Assembly: GCF_001632365.1 (NCBI RefSeq)
Contig: NW_024468524.1
Span: 607,450 to 671,449 of the forward strand
Direction of reading: 5' to 3'
From: Laetiporus sulphureus 93-53
Taxonomy: Eukaryota > Basidiomycota > Agaricomycetes > Polyporales > Laetiporaceae
Length of the DNA: 64,000 bases
Shown piece after piece: positions 12,252 to 23,474 of this stretch (the first letter of the stretch is position 1; the number at the start of each line of letters is the position of its first letter). The position numbers and the translations under genes were made by a program. The notes beneath the pieces were generated by a model. That model was not told the origin of the DNA and did no database searches. It worked only from the letters and a program-made list of their open reading frames with translations.

Positions 12252-14992
12252 AATTGGCCGTCCTGTAGAGCGGATGGATCAGATTACCGGTCGGAGATAC
12301 TCCGAGGTATAACGCGCGCGAGAAGCTTATACAGATAATGCATTACATCATTTACGAAGCACATTTGAATGCATATGCAATAAATGTGCTTCTAGATGAG
12401 TGGAAACTAGGCGTACCGCTGCTGCGACGTCCTGGCCTGGGAAATGGCAATTGACACGCTAATGACCTCGGGAGGTTACTGTGCGCCGAATGTTCTATGA
12501 TGCGCCTACGCTCCAAGTGATTACGCCCGCTCTGCATCACCGAAAAGTGCGACACTAGAAGCTATATGTACACGTTAGTGAGGCGGAGGCGCCCGGTACA
12601 CGTTTCGAGGAGGTAACTTCTGGCTGGAGCATGCAGCGCGCCGCTCGCGAAGAATGCATCGACCGGAGAGAGCGATAGCATCGGTAGCGGCGTCTTTCTG
12701 TATGTCCTTGCTGTTCGTGTCTCTGCAGATTCGTAGCGCTGAGTCAATCTTGGTTTCTAAAGACAACAACGTGCATCTGAGTGTGATGGGGCAGTGATTA
12801 TTAAATGAAAGATGGAATGGAATAGTTGAGTCACTACCATCTGAATTATGCATGAACGACACGCACTTTGAGACTAAACCAAGAGTGCATGGCGACAGAA
12901 TCATCGGGCGTCCTTTGTTAGTCCCAGCAGTACAATCAGCCGAACAGCATGTGACGTCCTGCATCATTGCAGCGCCAGCGGTTGCCTTCCAAAGTCAGGC
13001 GTTGATGTGGGCGATGACCGGATCGTCTAGCTTGGCTGTCAAACTGGCGTTCAACGAGAATGGTAAGCAGATTGGTCGACAAATCGGGTGTAATTCATAG
13101 AGTTGAGCCCGAGTCCGATGCATCGATCCTGATCCGATAAACCTTCGGAACTTCTCTTGTTGTAGATTTGATTTGATTGGAAAGGTGCCGAGTAAGTAGA
13201 GTCTCGACTGAGCGAGCTCTATGACATCACTTGAACGGAGCGACATGAAGGTATAACTTTGTCCATGGCACTCTGCTGTACTTAGAAGTTAGAACGCAAC
13301 AGGCATCCCATGAGTGTTAGTGAACGGAGTACAGTATACGCGGATGACGTTCGAAGGTTCTCATCATGATGGTTTCACGCATATCCACATACCTCGGCCG
13401 CGTGCTTGGACCACTGCGTGACCGGAGATCCCGAGACAGCAAAAAACACCACTCAGCTGGTGACCCAAAATCGAGGGGAATCACAGCATTGATCGGTCAA
13501 TACATGAAACACCAACTGAATGATGTCTAATTTCACTTGTCTCCAAAATACACGGCAGACGTGCGAGTGACTGTCGACTCATCTGAAACCAATATTAGTC
13601 ACCGCCGCCTTGAGCTACTTGCTAGCGTCAAATTGGTTCATTTCCTCGAGCGGAATTAGCTTTGAGACATGCCGTTCATAGACAGAGGCGAATCCTAACG
13701 TTCCGGAGTGTCACAGTTGGCTGCTCAGTAGTGACTGTTGTTGATCGTGATCATGCGGTGTAAAAGAGCGCAAGGAGGAATATGTCTTCGAGATTTTGAC
13801 CGAGATTCAGCTGTAGGGTGAATGCCTTAGCTACGATAGAGATAAGTACGAGTAGTCGGAGCCTCTACTGAAGCAGCAGTGTATAGAAGAGTTCTTTGAG
13901 AAATCATGGTTGGTTCATCGACGGAGCGCACTGACGGCAACGGCCGCAATGAGCAAACCTGTTCAGATCGTGATCTGCGTCTTGAAGATCGGAGAGCCAA
14001 GATATGCGTGCCACCTTGTGGCGCGGCGCTCGCATTTGGACCTCAGCGCTCGGCCGCCGCGGTACATTGAACTTCATCTTCACGCTAAAGGATATACTTT
14101 GCGAAAGCTATCAGCGTTGTCTTCGGCGACTTAGGTAAGCAAGCGCATTGTATGGCTTCGACAATCGGGTGGGTGCCGTGATGGAAATATCATATATATG
14201 CCCTGAAGGTGAGTCAGACAAGCTGCATATAAATGATTCTCATAGAATGTTGATATGTGCCAACGTATGAAAGCACGCCGCGCAAGTCTACTAAATCATT
14301 GTAGCTGTATGGACGTTTTACCTCTTCGAAAACTCGTACAGGAAGCGCTTCCATGTTGGGACCTTCGTTGAGTTCTGGATGTTTGAAGTATCGCGGACGA
14401 GTCCTCAACGTCCACATAATAATCAGTCATGTATTGCACTAAAGTCTATTAAACGTCACATCAAGTTGAAAGGGGGTGGAGGGAGAAGGGGAATGGTGCC
14501 ATAGACCTCAGCTCACGAGGTTCGACCCCAGCTCTCGAATCTTCATAATATCGAATGTTAATGTGACGATGCAGGGACCGTGCTGAAGATAGTACATCGT
14601 ATATGACCTATCTAGACCTAGCCACCCAATCTGGTTGTATTCATTCGGTAGCACGAGCGAGGATCGGCGCCACTAGAGTATCCTCAAAGAATATCGTTAC
14701 TTGCAACGTACAGAAGTATAAATGTGAGATGGCCGGGTCAACAGCATAAGATTATCGTCTACAACGCTCTGGCAGATCTGCGAACTCGTGATCTCTACCA
14801 TTCACATGCTTATTAGAACTGTAGAACTTGGACAAGTGCGACTCAGTGTCTTGCCAGTCAACATAGATGAACCTTATGTTTATATGTAACACAACATCAA
14901 CATTATTACATACTGTGAGGTTGGACTACATGAAGCATTCGAAACGAATCTGGTTGACGAGTGCCTAGCAGAACAGCAATAATACTTTCCAC
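12190..14992. repeat. Intergenic spacer 4b (second part of a split spacer)
   Basis: Colinear with 6370-8340 through its whole length, ending just before the stop of copy 5. The minus strand around 12640-12760 encodes the SALRICRDTNSKDIQKDA segment, and around 13010-13060 SLTAKLDDPVIAHINA. Related but broken segments occur in the other spacers. Its first roughly 900 bp duplicate the end of spacer 4a, so the PR-1 gene sits between two copies of the same spacer segment. Confidence 0.5.
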
Positions 14993-15906
14993 CTAGTCGC
15001 AGAACGTGATGACGAGGTTCTCCTGCAATGGTGTCAGCAGCGACCATGCACATCGTTCCGAAAATTCGCTCACATTGTCAACCGCACACCCAACCTGCAC
15101 CCAGGTTTGGTCGGACGTATGGAAAGCAGTCGTACAATCCGCGGAAGTACCTGAAAATTTAATGGGAGTGTCAGCCTGCAAAGTTCCATGCAAGGGACAA
15201 ATTGTACTTACAATCGGCGCCCTTACCGTCACAGCCGTCATAGTAACTGTTTCCACCTGTCAAGTTCTTATATTCTGTATTGAATTGTAGTGCTGCTCAC
15301 CCGAATCCAGCAGCGACATTAAACTCGTGGCTGCCGAATGCCATCCACATCAGCTTCGCCGTAATCGTCGATAAGAACTCCACTTACGGGGGAATGAGAG
15401 AAACATCAGTGCTGCTATATCCGTTCTTGAGCGTCGTCTCTATGAGCGTGCAATCCTCTCCATTATTACCGCAGCCACCTGTTGCAGCAAATAGGATCAG
15501 TCGGTGTTATTGGACTAATTAAACAGTGCGCACCGGTCTGGAGGTAGCTGTGCGCATGCGGTGTACTCATCAGCAACAACTTGAACCAATATATGTGACA
15601 ACATACGCAATGGCACCAATGAGCGGTCCGCTAATAGTGTAAGCACCACCAGTGGACAAGACTTGACCGTTCTGGGCCCTCAAGTACGGCTAAATGAAAA
15701 GGTTCAGATCGTAGTCCCAAAATTGTTGCAGATGTACTGACAGTGCCGCGGCCACACCTACGAAGACATCTCCGTGAGCATATTGTTGGCAAGTATTCTG
15801 CGGTAAGTACTCACTTGTTGTTGAAGGTCACAGTATGGGTCTCAGCATTGACCTGCACGAGAGCCATCGCGACGGCCAAGAATGCAACGGTGAGCTTGGA
15901 GAACAT
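14993..15906 (-). CDS. Glycopeptide-like small secreted protein, copy 5
   Basis: This copy was read through completely. The signal peptide MFSKLTVAFLAVAMALVQVN is followed by AETHTVTFNN and a donor, then a 16-nt microexon (CGRGT). Next come PYLRAQNGQVLSTGGAYTIS then GPLIGAIA, GGCGNNGEDCTLIETTLKNG with DVSLIPP, the HEFNVAAGFG exon, the YYDGCDGKGAD exon, TSADCTTAFHTSDQTWVQVG, and the final ENLVITFCD with stop at 14993-14995. All junctions use GT-AG and keep frame. The TATA box is near 16002-16008 (minus TATAAAAG), about 100 nt upstream. It is the clearest reference copy of the array. Confidence 0.8.
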
Positions 15907-18880
15907 GTTGTTTGACTATAAAGCGGCGAGTTGTTGAGAGTGAGCAAGGATGAAGGTGTAGAAACTGTGGGGGATGGATACCACCACAAGTTGCACATGG
16001 CTTTTATACTGGAAAGCAAAGCGGAAAGGACACTAGCAGTTATTTGGATGCGTCAGCGAATGCGGTCGGGAGAGCAGCGCCGCATGCTCACCTGTCAGTG
16101 GCGGTCGGACACGGCTTGCAGCTGGCGTCCACGTCTCTACTCCGACGGAGTTAGCGGGGCGATGAAAGGACATGGGCGCACCAAAGGGGAACTGAGGTAG
16201 TGTTTGAACAGCCTACAGGAGCGCATGAAATGATCCTCGTCTCGGAGCTCTCTGCGAGCTATTCCGATGGCAGCCTCCTGGGGACTCCGTTGAGACTGGG
16301 TCGCTCGGGACGCCAGGTGCAAGTGCCGCATGTTCTATTGATGAATTTGTCAATGGTTAAGATAATGGCGCCTAAAGGGCTTTACCAGCGCGTTAAGGAG
16401 ATGAAGAATTCTCGATCTTTGGCCCATTTAGATTCCTCGCTGCGCGACTCTCCGTCACATCTGTGGAAGCCAAACCTGGGCATATTGGACAGATATGGAC
16501 CCGCCCAACTGCGGCGTGTACAAGGCTGTCTAGAGACAGTACCACAACATAGCATAGAGAGGCGTACATGGCAGATTGCTTCACGGCTATTGTTGTCCGT
16601 TCCATATGGCGCAATACTCAGACTGTTAGCCTGAGGAGCCCTTCAGGTCTAGTATGCGCTACATCATATGATTAGTCTATTCAAACAGATATACAATAAT
16701 TGCGCTTCGGAAGATTGGGAAACGGGCATCCAGCCCTCACGTCCGAGCTCGGGCAGTGGCAGTTTCTTGACGCACTGGCGATGCAGCGCGGCATGGTGAT
16801 CACGGCACACTGCTATGCTCTGAAATTTCCTATGACGCATACGCATTGCAATTACCGTGCGCTCTGCCTCTCCGACAGGTGCGACGCTAGAAGTCCTAAA
16901 TGCATTTTGATGAGCTAGTGGCGCCACTAAAAGTTTCGAGAGATAGCTTCGGGCTTTAGCACGCGGTGTACCGCACACGTTGAGTCATGCGCACGAAGCG
17001 CGTGCATCCATCTTTCGGGCCGGCGGACGAGAGCGCCTGTACAGCGGCATCTGACCGCACGTCCTTGCTCTTCGGATCTTCGCAATTTCGAAGGCGATTT
17101 GATCCCGGTCTCCGAAGAGGGTAAAGCTTACCTGAATCTGCTGGAGACGGTGATTGTGGCATAAGAATTGACATTTATTAGTTGAATTGCCAATGTTTAA
17201 ATCATATGCAAGCTATGCGCACTTGAGACTATTTTGAATGCGCGTTTGTCGGCAAAGGCGTTGGATATCCTTGTTCACTGCCGTCGACAATGACATAGCG
17301 TTGGTCAATAGTGGCTCGAGCGACATCGCCTTGCCCTACTCCAACGTTAGTGGATCCACTCCAGAGATGGGCATTGGCGTGGGCAGTGGCTATTATGATT
17401 TAGCTAGGCTGTTAGGCTGGTGCGTCATGTAGGACGAAATCGTGGATTGGTCAGGTGCCGATTTTCACGGTTGAGACTGACGTTACTGCATCGATCCTGC
17501 TCCGATGAATTCCGGAGCCTCTTTTGCTTTAGATCTGATTGGTGGGCATTACTAGGGAGCCTGAGGTATGTCAAGCGCTCGGAGGCTCCAAAGTATTGGA
17601 TCAGCCCAATTTTCTAGTGGCGTGTCGCATGACGATGTCTTTGCTGTGCGCAAAGCTATTGGTATTCTGCCACTTTGTGATGTGGATAAACCTCAACGTT
17701 GTCAAGTGGGAGAAAGTACTGTTAGTTCGTCGGAAATTTGAAGAAGATACGCAGTCACATGAAAGCTCAACACGTATGGACACACCTTAATATCGTCCTC
17801 GCCTGACTCTAGATCTTGAGCTACAGTAACGCCACTGACGAGGGGGATCGCTATCAAAAAGATGAAACACAGGACATTATTCTCGAGAATTGCTGCGAGA
17901 AACCGTGGGCGGCCGTAAAGTCGTTCAAATAACTAGTACCACCCCCATGATATGCAGGCGTTTGTTAGGACCATTAGCTCGTTCACTACCTAGAGCAACT
18001 TAGCCTTGAGGCCAATCATGAGGGGCCAGACACAAAGGCCGTTTGTTCCGAAGTGCCATGATTGTCGCCGACCGTTGATGCCAGTCGTGCTCTCGAGTTA
18101 GCTATGAAACAGAGTGTTAAAGTCATACTGGATTTGCCGGCAGATGCTGGGTTTCATCCAAAGTCAACTTCCCAGTTTCGTGAGTAATAAATACACAAGT
18201 AATCAATTGAAGCAGCAGTAGAGTAGCGGAACAGTCATTGGTCTGTTCGAACAGAGCGCAGCGCCGGATCAAACGTGCTAGATCGCAAATCTGCATTTAG
18301 CCCTCCGATCAGCGGAGATTCAAGATCGCGTGCGCAGTCTGTGACGCGGTGCCGCCGCGGTTGAGTCAAAGCCTTGAAGTTGAGTTCAGCGTTCAACGTC
18401 GTACGTTATTGCCAACAAAGTATCTGAATTTACAGTCAAACCTGAGAAAATGTAGCGCTATGGACAACGTGTGAACTCATTAGTACTCCGCACGTTCATT
18501 ATATGAGTTTGCATCATCGCAAACTGGCATGGATAAAACCATGGTCGGCGGTCGCCATGCGCCTAGTCTAAGCGCAACATCACATACTGGCGAGAAAGGT
18601 TTGTTTTGAGTCAGATGAAACACTTGAGAGAACGCCCGAATCGAACTTGAACATCTCGAGCGGCGGCATCATGAGGTCACGTTCATGTTGTTCTTTCATT
18701 GCTGAGGTAGACACGCTGATACGGAATGTAATACATGCTAAGATATTGGTCTGGACTGAGTACGTATAGAGTACAACATTGAATCTTACAGGCACTCATT
18801 AAGAGTCTCAACAACATTCTGATATTCATACAACATCGTTGAGAGCGTATGCCCACTTGTACGACGCCAATCTTTCCCGC
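15907..18880. repeat. Intergenic spacer 5
   Basis: Colinear with spacers 4a/4b, 6 and 7. On the minus strand about 16990-17130 is open and encodes NRLRNCEDPKSKDVRSDAA..., a homologue of the spacer exon family. Around 18265-18420 lies the conserved block with GGAGATTCAAGATC that recurs near 7610, 13975, 21910 and 25455. No intact gene recognised. Confidence 0.5.
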
Positions 18881-19789
18881 CTAGTCGCAGAACGTGATGG
18901 CGAGGTTCTCCTGCAATAATGTCAGCATAGTGAACGAGCACAATCCACAAGGACTGCGCTCACGTTGTCAACTGTGCACGGCACTTGCACCCAAGTTTGG
19001 TCGGGTGTATGGAAAGCAGTCGTGCAGTCCGCGGAAGTGCCTGAGAATCAAATGCATTCAATTACTCCGCAAAGCTAAGAACAAAGCACAAAGTGAAAAC
19101 TTACAATCTGCACCAGCACCGTCACAGCCGTCGTAGTAACTGTTTCCGGGCATTAGGATTTTATTTGAGATTATATATCAGTGCTGCTCACCCGAAGCCG
19201 CTGGTGACTGAGAACTCGTGACTGTCGACCCACTTATGTCAGCTTTATCGAAATCAGGGACAATTGTTCCACTGACGGAGGGATGAGAGAAATGTCAGTG
19301 CTGCTAGCTCCGTTCTCGAGCGTTGTCTCGATCAGCGTGCAATACTCTCCGTTATCACCGCAGCCACCTATGATAGCTGGATTAGCTGGCACTTTCCGAC
19401 AGTGAACTAGTGCGCACCGGTTTGAAGATATCTGTGCGTATGCCGTGTAATGATCAGAAAGACGTACACGGCTATATGTGGAAACGTACGCGATGGCGCC
19501 AATGAGCGGTCCGTCGATAGTGTACGCCCCGCCAGTAGACAAGATGGTACCGTCTTGAGCTCTCAAGATCGGCTAGGCGAACAAATTTAGTTTGTATACT
19601 AAAAATGAACACCCGAAACTGTACGAACATAACCAGTGCCACAACTATGAAGAAATGTCCGTGAGCACGTCGTTAAGCCTCAGCTGTCAACACTCACTCG
19701 TTGGTGAAGGTCACCGTGTGGGTCTCAGCATTGATTTGCACGAAAGCGATCGCGACGGCCATGAACGCAGCGGTGAACTTGGGGAACAT
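18881..19789 (-). CDS. Glycopeptide-like small secreted protein, copy 6
   Basis: The start ATG at 19789 opens MFPKFTAAFMAVAIAFVQIN then AETHTVTF. The microexon near 19630-19650 encodes C-G-T-G-Y. Later exons include ILRAQDGTILSTGGAYTIDG then PLIGAIAYVST, GGCGDNGEYCTLIETTLENG then ASSTDISLIPP, the SYYDGCDGAGAD exon, and TSADCTTAFHTPDQTWVQVP. The stop is at 18881-18883. A TATA box is near 19876-19882. From about 19040 to 19640 it is nearly identical to copy 7 while both outer exons differ, so part of this gene was probably copied between the two. Confidence 0.75.
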
Positions 19790-22560
19790 TCTGTTGGACC
19801 GTAAAGAATGAGCTGGTGAGAATGCGCAAGGCTCAAGGCGTCGAACCTGAGGGATTCCAGCGGTTCTGCATGGGCCTTTATACTGAGCGACAGAATAGAA
19901 TGGACGCTCGGAGATTTATCCAGACGCGTCACCAGACGCAGGCGAGAAACCAGCGTCGCAGACGTACCTAATCGGTGGCGTGAGGAGGAGGCTAGCAGCT
20001 GATGCACAAGTCCCCCTATCAGATTGAGTTAGGAATGCGATGAATTGGTTTTGGACGTACGGAGAGGACATTCAAACGTTGATTGAACGCCTTCAGGAAC
20101 ACGAATATGATCTCTAGGATTTGTGGGAGATGTCCCAATAGCTTCCTAATGCCGCGCTGAGACCGGAACTCTTTGACTTTGTTTTGATGGATCGATCCAA
20201 AGACTATGTACTCTGCGTCCGTGAGATTCAACTGTATAAGCGATGTATACTTGATGATGAACTAGAAGTGCCAAGCGCCACGCAAATATTCTGAGGAAAT
20301 AGAGCCCAGGTAGTCGCAGCACGCATCGTACCATTCAAGCTCTTGCCAATCGCGTGGGATCATTGAATCAAACGTCCCCGGCCGGCAAGTATACTAGGAC
20401 AGCAGCGGCTGACTTAAGATCATTGCTTTACGAATCTCTGAGTGCGGAACGCTTTGCACTCGGTGCCCGCAGACGCCGAGGGTCTGATGAGATAACGATT
20501 GCTACATAATCAGCGGACGGATATCGTCTGAACCATACGCAGACTACACATACTTTGACACTATCTTAACCGCCGTCTGTCAACTACGTCACCGTGCCTC
20601 CTTCTTCACTGCCGTAGGCGGTATCAATAGCTAGCCTCTGATGTCTTGCATCGCTTTAGCATCAATAGTTGCATTCTGAGGACAGATTTTGATGTAGGTA
20701 ATGCGCTAGACCATTTAGCTCGGCTGTCAGCCTCGTGCTGAGGAGAACACAAGGAAGATATGACCACTGTTGGCCAGATACCAGCTATTTTGATGGAGGC
20801 GCAGTTTGTTGCGAAAAAAACTGAATATGTCTACATGGGGAACGCTAGAGAATGTGACGTGAGCGGAAACGACTCGTCCAGAAACCAACACTGCGCCATG
20901 GGCAGTTTGCACGTTTCAGGCTCCTCAAATGGGCCATATTTTCCGGACTATGCATGACTGGTCAGCATCTGTTGACGCAGGCAGAGTCAGCAAAAAAGTA
21001 GAGCGAAAACGTTGCGCACAATCAAGGCGCCGATATGAAACCAAAGACTATACGCCTCAAAGTTAGCAACAGCACATATCACAATCCTACTTTATGTGCA
21101 GTTGAATACTGGATTTCGATAGGGCCTTTGTCTCCCCTAGGCAGACCTGTAAAATCGTCTGAGGAAGCGACGACGTACGATATTAACACGGCAGACATGA
21201 TGCGATTTATCAGTGCGAAAAATGGTGTGGGAATGTCGGCTGATGTTTTACATTTGTGGCAAAGGTTTGCCCATGTAGCATGTAAATGGCAAATAGTGCA
21301 CATTAGCAGCCAAAGTGAAACATTTTCGACATGAAATGCCGTGGTTGCAAATATTTGTCGCATGTGTAAGAATTCAGTCGACATTTACACACAATTTTCT
21401 ACGTTGATAAATCGCACCATGTCTGCCGTGTAAGGTCTGCTTCAAATTACGCCTTCTGTAGTGTAGCACGCCATTTCGATCACGTGCATTCCGTTATGGA
21501 AATGCCTAGACATGCCGAATGATGCCGTTGACGTAGCGCTGGCTTCCCCCAGATCCCATCAGGCATGCCTGCAATGCCTAAGTTCAATGCATGCATACGT
21601 GCAACAACTCAGCGAGATCTAGATCTCTTTATTAAACATGTTTATGTGATGAGAAGTAAATGTACAAGTCAGCTATGAGCAAAAGAAGGGCATTTTCAAT
21701 GGATGTATGTTACAATGAGCCTCAGCCACCGCACTTCTCAGCCACCGACGCGTCATCCGAGGTCCAATCGACGCGTTTCGGAGATGCAAAAATGCTTAGG
21801 TAACTCCGAAATTGCGTACTCCACTAGACTGCACTGTGAGGGTGGTAATTTGAAACAGACTAATAGGGCCTGTGGCTGGTCGGCCTGACGGACACCGGAT
21901 CAAATCGATCATCGGAGGTTCAAAACCCGTGCGGTCCTGTGGCGTGAGCCGTTACGCCGTTACGCAGCGCTCAGCGCTCAGCGCGCACCGCCGCGTGTTT
22001 CTTCATGCGGCTGAGAACACATGGACTGGGGCCAGCTTTTTCAAGATCATGCGTGCAGTCTGTGAGACGGTGCCGTGTTGAGTCAAGTTTTGAGCTCAGC
22101 GTTCTCTTGATTTACAGTCAAATCTGGGAGAATGTAGCGCTATGATGGACAACGTGTGAACTCATCAGTACTCCACACGTTCATTAGATGAGTTGTATCA
22201 TCGCAAACTGGCATGGATGAACCCATGGCCAGCGGCTGTGCGCCTAGTCCGAGCGCAACATCACACACTGGCGAGACAGATTTGTTTTGATCCAGATGAA
22301 ACGCTTGAGAGAACGCCCAAATCGAATTTGAACATTTCGAGCGGCGACCTCATGAGATCACGTTCATGTTGCTCTTTCACTGTTGAGGTAGACACGCTGA
22401 TACGTAATGTTTTACATGCTGAGATCTTGGTCTGAACTTTGTACGTATAGAGTACAACGTTGAATCTTACAGGCACTCGCTAAGAGGCTCAAAACACTCT
22501 GATATTCTTACAACATCAGTGGAAGCATATGCCCACTTGAACGACGCCAACCCTCTCCGC
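19790..22560. repeat. Intergenic spacer 6
   Basis: Colinear with spacer 7. Shared blocks include the GACTCNTCCAGAAACCAACACTG block near 20873 and 25142, and the second-family segment EWYDA..LGSIxSEYxxGAW near 20260-20350, which here carries a stop where spacer 7 has an open frame. It also contains the second copy of the ACGCGT/hairpin motif. No intact gene recognised. Confidence 0.5.
21748..21811. promoter_or_regulatory. Twin ACGCGT sites followed by a hairpin (copy 2)
   Basis: ACGCGT occurs at 21748-21753 and 21771-21776 (again 23 bp apart), followed by TTTCGGAG / CTCCGAAA at 21776-21783 and 21804-21811. The loop is two bases longer than in the copy at 4366, but the arms and spacing are unchanged. 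Function is inferred only from conservation. Confidence 0.4.
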
Positions 22561-23474
22561 TTAGTCGCAGAACGTGATGGCGAGGTTCTCCTGCAATGCT
22601 GTCAGCATAGCGAACGTGCTCATTCCTCAAAGGCTGCGCCTACGTTGTCAGCTGTGCAAGCCACTTGCACCCCGGTTTGGCCGGATGAATGGAAAGCAGT
22701 TGGGCAGTCCGCGTAAGTGCCTGGGAATCAAATGCATTCAATTACTCCGCAAAGCTAAGAACAAAGCACAAAGTGAAAACTTACAATCTGCACCAGCACC
22801 GTCACAGCCGTCGTAGTAACTGTTTCCGGGCATTAGAATTTTATTTGAGATTATATATCAGTGCTGCTCACCCGAAGCCGCTGGTGACTGAGAACTCATG
22901 ACTGTCGACCCACTTATGTCAGCTTTATCGAAATCAGGGACAATTGTTCCACTGACGGAGGGATGAGAGAAATGTCAGTGCTGCTAGCTCCGTTCTCGAG
23001 CGTTGTCTCGATCAGCGTGCAATACTCTCCGTTATCACCGCAGCCACCTATGATAGCTGGATTAGCTGGCACTTTCCGACAGTGAATTAGTGCGCACCGG
23101 TTTGAAGATATCTGTGCGTATGCCGTGTAATGATCAGAAAGACGTACACGGCTATATGTGGAAACGTACGCGATGGCGCCAATGAGCGGTCCGTCGATAG
23201 TGTACGCCCCGCCAGTAGACAAGATGGTACCGTCTTGAGCTCTCAAGATCGGCTAGGCGAACAAATTTAGTTTGTATACTAAAAATGAACACCCGAAACT
23301 GTACGAACATAACCACTACCACCACAACTATGTAGGGATGTCCGTGAGCACGTCGTTAAGCCTCACCGCGGTCAGCACTCACTCGTTGGTGAAGGTCACC
23401 GTGTGGGTCTCAGCATTGACGTGCACGAGAGCGATCGCGACGGCGACGAGTGAAGCGGTGAACTTGGAGAACAT
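22561..23474 (-). CDS. Glycopeptide-like small secreted protein, copy 7
   Basis: The start ATG at 23474 gives MFSKFTASLVAVAIALVHVN then AETHTVTFTNE. The microexon near 23310-23330 is 19 nt rather than 16 and encodes C-G-G-S-G-Y, one codon longer but in frame. The middle exons match copy 6 almost base for base. The penultimate coding exon differs (TYADCPTAFHSSGQTGVQVA, then CTADN), with W of the TWVQV motif replaced by G. The terminal exon ends in FCD with stop at 22561-22563. TATA is near 23561-23566. The gene is intact but unusual in its C-terminal third. Confidence 0.75.

Noticed and set aside
11803..12312. Plus-strand 169-codon open frame
   Set aside because: It lies antisense to the well-supported PR-1 first exon and has no family features; probably a consequence of base composition.
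21905..21965. tRNA-like T-arm (GGTTCAAAACCC) in the spacers
   Set aside because: No acceptor stem, D-arm or anticodon arm can be drawn around it, and related copies lack the pairing.
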